DNA from: Cottoperca gobio
Lineage: Eukaryota; Chordata; Actinopteri; Perciformes; Bovichtidae
Direction: 5' to 3'
Assembly: GCF_900634415.1 (NCBI RefSeq)
Contig: NC_041373.1
Span: forward strand, 13,603,817-13,667,816
DNA length: 64,000 nt
Part shown: piece by piece, positions 60,401-64,000 of the stretch
Numbering within the stretch: position 1 is the first letter of the stretch
Layout: each line of letters begins with the position of its first letter
Program-made: the position numbers and the translations under genes
Notes under the pieces: generated by a model
What the model was told of the DNA's origin: nothing
Seen by the model: only the letters and a program-made list of their open reading frames with translations
The model's database searches: none

Positions 60401-62468
60401 TCTCTTCTTGTAATAGTGTAGAATACCGTTACTGAGAAGCCCTTACCAGCTATTAGATGACTGAACACATTAGAGCAATGCAGGATGTGACCTTTCCTGC
60501 TGTTTCACCTCCCCCCTTCTCTTTTTCTCTTCACAAGTACCATCATTTGAGAGGAGACACATAATTTTTCTACCCATAGAGTTTGTATCAGGCCTAGGTT
60601 TGTTTCTTTCCTTATGTAGAAAACAGGAAGTCATGTTGCAAGAGCACAGTCGCAGCGCGGTAAAGAATCATCACAGCATCCCACTGAGCTCTACTGAGCA
60701 TCAGTCCCTTGATAGCGCCGCGGCATCTACGCACCATTGTAAAGAAATTCCCGTCTGTGTGCTTTCCATATCGTAAAGGCAAAGGCTAGAGCAGCGTAGA
60801 CTGAGAGGGGAATCGTTTCTCAAGTTCTTCCACGATGGAGTTCATGTTTGGATTGGGCTGAATCTGTGGAAGTGGATGTGGAGGATCCTCTCCTCCTCTT
60901 CCTTTTCCTCTTCCTCCTTCACCTCCTACCATCCTCCTCCTCCTCCTCCCTCTCCTCCTCCTCCTCCTCCCTCTCCTTCTCTACCTCCCTCTCCTCCCTC
61001 CCCTCCTCCTTCTGATACCACCGCCAATGCATCCAAGAAATCAGGAGAATCCATGGAGACTCGGCTCTTCAGGACCTTTTTGAGCGGGATCCGTTTCTGA
61101 TCTATCTGGCTGAACATGTTGGCCACCGACTTCTCAATGTCCGCAATGTTTTGGATGTTCTTTAAGATTCCTTTCAGCTCTTTTCGGGGAAGTTCGGGCT
61201 CCACAGGGAAGGGTGGCGGTGGCGGCCGAAGGGACACAGGGCGCAGGGCTGGTGCCTCTGAGAGTGATGGGAGGACGAAGGTGGAAGGACGCAGGAGCGA
61301 GGGCGTCAAAGGGGGAGGGAGAGGTGGAGGCGGGGGAGGAGGTGGCGGAGGAGGGGGAGGAGGAGTCTGCTTTTCTGTATGGTTGGAAGCAGGAGGGAGG
61401 GGAGGAGGGGAGGAAGGGTGGTGCGGAAGAGGAGATGATGGAGGAAGAGGAAAAGATGTGGGAGGTGGAGGTGGAGGTGGAGGTGGTGGGCATGGAGGTG
61501 ATGGTGGTGGTGGAGGAGGAGTTGATGGAGGATCAGGGATAATCTCTAACTGGACCTGAAGTGTTTCCTCTGCACTCTGATATCCTGTTAAATTTGCCCC
61601 GAAGCGCCGCAGTACAGGAGGAGTTGGCTTGTGGCATGGCGGAGGGGTCCCTCCATCACTATGGGTGATAATGATACTTGGGGGACCCTCTTTCACCTGA
61701 GGAGTTAGGACATAGTGGGTGGGGGTGTGCCTTAGTTGCTGAGGAGACTCTGGGAAAATAGAAAGTATGATATCAGGCGACAAAGATCCTCGCGAACCTC
61801 GGTTTTGCCTTTGACTCATTTCCTGGAGCGCCTGTTGCTCGAACTGTCTTGCTTGTTCTTTGACTGTCAGCTTGGGTTCCAGACTTGGGCTTCCCATTAA
61901 GTCTGAATCCAAACCACGATCGAATCCTGAATCCAGGCCAGCGTCTTTACTGTCCTTGAATTCGGCCTTTAGGAGCTCCAGCTCCCACTGGACGGGATCC
62001 ATGACCACTTGCCGTCTCACAGCGTCATACATCTCTCTTCGATGTAACCTTGATGGGAGAGTCCAGCTGTATCCACCCCCTGATCCCCATCCACTGTCAC
62101 TGCCACTGTACCCACCGAATCCCACATCTCCTCCAGGGGAGCTGAGCCTCAGCCAGGCCTCTCGAATGCCTTTCCTGGAAGGGGAGAAATCCCCAAGAAG
62201 GTCTCTTCTCCTCTGGCTTCTTCCAAGAGTCTCTGGGCTACTCAAAGTCCCATCCTCGTGGTAGATGGGATTTTTGATAGTCAGGGGTTTTTCATCGGAG
62301 AGAAAGGTGATGTTGGACTCGGACTTGGGCAGGTTGTTAAGGACCCCTCCGTTGGCAACGCACTGACGATGGGCAGCGATTGCTCGTGTGGCAAAATCTG
62401 AGATTAGACGTTGGCGGTCGCTTTCATCCAAACTACCACCACTCCCACCGCCACTGTGGTTTGACCGT
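44139..62468 (-). CDS. pcdh15: pcdh15, protocadherin-15, cytoplasmic-domain exons (3' end of gene)
   Basis: Protocadherin-15 forms the lower part of hair-cell tip links and is a photoreceptor calyceal/ciliary cadherin. Mammals make CD1, CD2 and CD3 forms that differ in the cytoplasmic end. Seven minus-strand exons are visible: CD1 (62468-60786), 22-nt (53250-53229), 39-nt (52647-52609), 52370-52297, 48036-47907, a CD2-position terminal exon (47635-46070) and CD3 (44921-44139). Phases are consistent along both routes: the CD1 exon and the 22-nt exon both need an upstream phase-2 end, and both late terminal exons accept phase 0. Extracellular and transmembrane exons lie right of the window. Teleosts keep pcdh15a and pcdh15b; which one this is cannot be told here. 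Confidence 0.95.
44922..46069 (-). other. pcdh15: intron before CD3 exon, or 3' UTR of the preceding terminal exon
   Basis: About 1.1 kb without supported coding sequence; (CA)n at 45544-45572. It would be 3' UTR for transcripts ending in the 47635-46070 exon. Confidence 0.7.
46070..47635 (-). CDS. pcdh15: pcdh15 521-codon alternative terminal exon at CD2 position
   Basis: Acceptor ATGACAACAG; entry phase 0, matching the exit of 48036-47907. The frame runs 521 codons to TGA (46072-46070). Starts VKRHIHGGRSAPHPAYLRPR. Residues 1-50 are Pro/Lys-rich and 100-150 Arg/Gly/Glu-rich. Residues 185-230 include VINGSYFQTS and KQKLSEALSLISLTRRLQ. Residues 285-370 are Ser/Asp/Glu-rich, 370-415 Arg/Ser-rich with SRKRRRSS and KSKSRRRE clusters, and 440-465 strongly acidic. 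The end is DKDDENESTD. Position equals mammalian CD2, which is also acidic and Ser-rich, but I see no alignable segment, and the mammalian PDZ-type end is absent. Confidence 0.85.
   Translation of the reverse strand: MKRHIHGGRSAPHPAYLRPRPPPSQGPSRKTSAAPRAEGDKPQPSEGGTTKYTKPKSSSAAARLKAAMKVSTLLSSGSKTSGQPPAIHPPWNKARVRPVEEAEGGRLEERMRERVGRGFERGEAGNRWGGRDEAAERGGMETWGRSNRGGVTNNRMRNAVEGGEGIQPESRAELPGHFASLDDGMVINGSYFQTSAEASKPPPVKQKLSEALSLISLTRRLQGPARVGDQQWSNVRSRDRADENSRKMYGSIGEMSVSASVSERAVRDERRRWESALGEDNSSSEVWWEREKTFHDSDSETGSGSKGSPSECSPSDASSPTSSATAEHDKTPSDTETEKSTPDTDRESESGSQDKGCESERESGLESGDERRASSRKRSNGNVSNSSARSRKRRRSSANLKSKSRRRERSGRSTNSSSDSKGSTYSGTRPQTSRHSRSSHETIEEESEEEEESGEEEEEGGKSVGSGKASLSRQHVQSDASSGMMDTSSDLSPIIEDTEEEERSSCHGGGGDKDDENESTD
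47735..47775 (+). repeat. fragment of teleost interspersed repeat
   Basis: AATAAGCATATTTCCCAAAA and TGTTGAACTGTTTGTTTA match the end of the family seen at 43015 and 50020. Confidence 0.4.
47907..48036 (-). CDS. pcdh15: pcdh15 exon YELPQYG
   Basis: Acceptor TGTGTGCAG behind a (CT)n tract, donor GAG|GTAAAC; phase 2 to 0. Encodes YELPQYGSRRKLISPSGFYD, EYGEVVVDDD and YYYSPQESDGE. The start is nearly identical to mammalian YELPQYGSRRRLL..EEYGEVV. Confidence 0.96.
50020..50190 (+). repeat. teleost interspersed repeat with (GCTAA)6
   Basis: CCAGGTTAGCAGTTTCCAGT, then six GCTAA units, then CTTCATATTTAACGTACAGA and CCATCTTCTCATCTAACTTG follow the order of a family I recognise as common in teleosts. 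The pentamer run exceeds the two or three units usual there. Confidence 0.6.
51028..51246. repeat. pair of (GT)n microsatellites
   Basis: Two pure GT tracts, 51028-51104 and 51183-51246, separated by about 80 bp. Confidence 0.97.
52297..52370 (-). CDS. pcdh15: pcdh15 exon ELSMESGIDPGQEYY
   Basis: Acceptor TTCTAACAG, donor CACGG|GTTTGT; phase 0 to 2. Encodes ELSMESGIDPGQEYYAQDYY then NYEHG, almost identical to the mammalian sequence. Confidence 0.97.
52522..52565. repeat. (CA)n microsatellite
   Basis: Pure CA tract between two pcdh15 exons, about 45 bp from the donor of the 39-nt exon. Confidence 0.96.
52609..52647 (-). CDS. pcdh15: pcdh15 39-nt exon TQQLLRPSLLRPE
   Basis: Acceptor CCTCTGGCAG, donor GAG|GTACTC; phase 0 to 0, 13 codons. 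TQQLLRPSLLRPE followed by ELSMESG matches the mammalian order. Confidence 0.92.
53229..53250 (-). CDS. pcdh15: pcdh15 22-nt microexon RGYGQHE
   Basis: Acceptor ATCTTCCCAG, donor GAG|GTAGGT; 22 nt, entry phase 2, exit phase 0, reading RGYGQHE. The entry phase equals that of the CD1 exon, consistent with both being alternative partners of one upstream exon. Confidence 0.75.
53839..53871. repeat. poly(C)33
   Basis: Thirty-three consecutive C on the + strand (G on the gene strand). Confidence 0.95.
54775..54834. repeat. (GT)n microsatellite
   Basis: Pure GT tract of about 60 bp. Confidence 0.97.
56006..56358. mobile_element. hAT-type non-autonomous element (MITE)
   Basis: Starts CAGGGGTGTCAAAC and ends GTTTGACACCCCTG, perfect 14-bp terminal inverted repeats. 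Flanked by 8-bp duplications ATTTAGCG (55998-56005) and ATTTAGTG (56359-56366) differing at one base. Interior contains CCGGCCCGC and GTGGCCCCTGAACTCAAATG. No open frame for a transposase. Confidence 0.9.
57162..57480. repeat. compound repeat: (GT)n blocks alternating with a duplicated 33-35 bp unit
   Basis: (GT)n at 57162-57188, 57277-57312, 57346-57388 and 57425-57480. The unit GAAGAGAAACACTTTACTGA plus ACAATTGCGAAGGC occurs at 57313 and again at 57389 without visible difference. Confidence 0.95.
57919..57995 (+). mobile_element. 3' end fragment of a LINE/SINE-type retroelement
   Basis: AATTTCCCTCGGGATTAATAAAGTA followed by (ATCA)n/(TCAA)n is the characteristic 3' tail of L2-like elements common in fishes. 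The element body is not recognisable upstream. Confidence 0.6.
59877..59904. repeat. C-tract block, four C-runs separated by single T
   Basis: Runs of six to eight C separated by one T on the + strand, so G-runs with one-base A loops on the gene strand. Confidence 0.9.
60786..62468 (-). CDS. pcdh15: pcdh15 CD1-type terminal exon, proline-rich (frame disrupted near end)
   Basis: Acceptor ATGTACCAG; the first base completes a codon (entry phase 2). Opens RSNHSGGGSGGSLDESDRQR, LISDFATRAIAAHRQC, ITFLSDEKPLTIKNPIYHED, with long polyproline blocks around residues 310-410 and then NIQNIADIEKSVANMFSQID and FLDALAVVSE. As written this frame stops at 60926 after a Gly/Glu tract (ends GGGW). In another frame, 60786-60899 encode PQIQPNPNMNSIVEELEKRF and PSQSTLL with a stop at 60786, equivalent to the mammalian CD1 end STSL. 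A net one-base change in the GGA-repeat tract at 60926-61010 would join them. Confidence 0.88.
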
Positions 62469-64000
62469 CTGGTACATGCATGGAAGACAATTTGAGAAGA
62501 AGAAAAAAAAGGATGGAATGAAGGAATATATTATATAAGAATTACAGATAAAATATGAGAGAGAGGAAGGTTTAGTGAATTGGAAAGATGTAATTATATA
62601 AATTGAAGCTAAGTTAAATAGAAGAGGGAGACAGGGACTGAATTAAATTTAAATGAAAGAGCAGTAATGCACAGAATGGTTAAGTAAAGTGTTTTATAAA
62701 AGGGGAGAGAAGGATACATAAAGAACGACAGAAAGGCAGATAAAACGTCTGCTAGAGCGGTTTGATAAATCGAAAGAAAGGAGACTTGACATTAGGATAA
62801 AAAGATAAATGAGAACAAGGATGAGAGGAAATGGAGGAGGGGTGTTAAAAGAGGTAACAGCATTTTCTTTGTGCTGTTTCTACGAGAGGGGCAAGAGATG
62901 GAGCACTAAAAAATAGTCTTGAAACACAAAGGAAATGAATGCAAATAGATTGTATGTACGCTAAAAGGGGTGTGCTACAAAGAAGCTACTGCATCACGAC
63001 TAAACAAAGCCAGATCTGTTTGGGGGAGGGATAGACAACTGAGTCATGGAGTTCTGAGAGGATGCAGATTTCCTCCCAACAAAAGACTGAAGGTGCACTA
63101 ATCTGTGAAATATGTGCTGTACTTTATGACTTTGTAGAAACTCTGCAAACTCTTGGTTATTCATGGCACATGACTGGCTACTTCTACGCTGAGTCAACAC
63201 ATGCTACTTTACCAGAGTTCTAGTTCAACACTGGTCAACCACAATCAACCTTCAGCTACACAACGCTGCTCTCTGATCTACCATGGTGCAACATACCCTG
63301 CACATAAAACAAGATGAGCACGGACACAAACACAAAACTAAGGCAAGGGAATCTGTCACGGCGTAATATCAAACTAGTCAAAGAAGAAATGTTCAGAATC
63401 CTTTACTCACTTGTGTCTGTCAGTCGTGGATTAAAGGTGGATGGATGAGAACAAGAGAAGATGGACAGATGAATGATGTTAACATGTTGAAAGTTGTGAA
63501 AGAAAAGAGCTAGAAAAGGTTTCTACAATGTGCCTAATACAATGAAAACCTCGCACATTATAGTACTTCTCAGTGCTGGTCTGGGGTATAGAACTGGCAA
63601 CTTTGAAGTCATAACTCAATCGCCATACGTCTAATAGTTGTCATTATGCTATAACATGAAGAATAGAAAACTGTCTAAGTTGCCTCACATACAGTTTATC
63701 TGACCAGTGATACTGCAGTTTCGACAAATGCATTCATTTTGGACAAAGCATTAGATGTTAAGAGACTGCAGAGTAAAGAACGTAAAGCATTTTATAACAT
63801 AAGGAATTAAAAGATGTTCACCAGATCAGATCATGTATTTGAGTTTTAATCTTTCCTTAGTCCCTTTTCAAAGTAAATGTTGAAATATATAATGTGAATA
63901 TTATCTAGTAATCTTAAAACAATAGTTTTATATAAATGTGAATAATTAGGCTTTATTGTTTTTGTATTTCATACACGGAAGGTTTTTACCATTAAATTGA
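62469..64000 (-). other. pcdh15 intron upstream of CD1 exon
   Basis: About 1.5 kb, AT-rich, purine-rich on the + strand. No coding exon supported. A strong donor ACAA|GTGAGT on the minus strand near 63408 follows an AG by only 6 nt, so a 6-nt microexon is conceivable but unproven. Confidence 0.65.

Larger units (their letters stand above)
53251..60785 (-). other. pcdh15: pcdh15 intron and probable CD1 3' UTR
   Basis: About 7.5 kb with no exon supported. Holds a 33-base C-run (53839-53871), (GT)n at 54775-54834, a hAT-like MITE at 56006-56358, a GT compound repeat at 57162-57480, a LINE-like 3' end near 57919-57995 and a C-rich block at 59877-59904. Minus-strand AATAAA signals at 59290-59295 and 58770-58775 could end CD1 transcripts. 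Confidence 0.6.

Noticed and set aside
61116..61559. 147-codon + strand frame rich in Gly/Glu
   Set aside because: Complement of the polyproline region of the pcdh15 CD1 exon, not a gene.
63403..63414. 6-nt pcdh15 microexon ACACAA on the minus strand before a strong GTGAGT donor
   Set aside because: Both sites look good and the exit phase could suit the CD1 exon, but 6 nt carries too little evidence without transcripts.

Overview
The window is vertebrate nuclear DNA, almost certainly from a ray-finned (teleost) fish. It has compact GT-AG introns, very dense (CA)n/(GT)n, (TA)n and (GA)n microsatellites, and several interspersed repeats of types I recognise from teleost genomes. Nothing prokaryotic or viral was seen. 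Exons were read by hand from splice sites, reading phase and recalled mammalian orthologue sequences; no database search was run.

Left part, + strand, about 1.5-42 kb: phospholipase C epsilon 1 (plce1). I place 39 constitutive coding exons from 1470 to the stop at 37872-37874. In order they encode the end of the N-terminal region, the CDC25-type Ras/Rap GEF domain, the EF-hand region, PLC catalytic box X, an acidic linker, box Y, the C2 domain, two Ras-association domains and a fish-type C-terminus. The exons total 5849 nt; the first few hundred codons lie upstream of the window. Every junction keeps phase except two (after 2383-2526 and after 34946-35065). Each of those is fixed by removing one base, and 5849 minus 2 is divisible by three. 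A possible alternative first exon (7324-7360) and a phase-symmetric 42-nt cassette exon (26679-26720) are also visible. The 3' UTR probably runs to a polyadenylation signal at 41932-41937 and begins with a 15-bp minisatellite.

Right part, - strand, about 43.3-64 kb: the 3' (cytoplasmic-domain) end of protocadherin 15 (pcdh15, a or b paralogue not decided), convergent with plce1. Reading along the minus strand there is a proline-rich CD1 terminal exon (62468-60786), a 22-nt exon, a 39-nt exon, the MESGIDPGQEYY exon, the YELPQYG exon, a large 521-codon Ser/Arg/Glu-rich terminal exon (47635-46070) at the position of mammalian CD2, and the conserved CD3 terminal exon ending MTKL (44921-44139). 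Phases show two routes: an upstream common exon to CD1, or past CD1 through the small exons to either of two alternative ends.

The most interesting points are the unrecognised 521-codon pcdh15 terminal exon without a PDZ ligand, the CD1 PDZ-type C-terminus (STLL) displaced out of frame by a low-complexity tract, the two single-base frame breaks in plce1, and the candidate alternative exons. The rest is intron and UTR sequence dominated by simple repeats, MITE-like elements with clear target-site duplications, two minisatellites and a perfect 35-bp inverted repeat.
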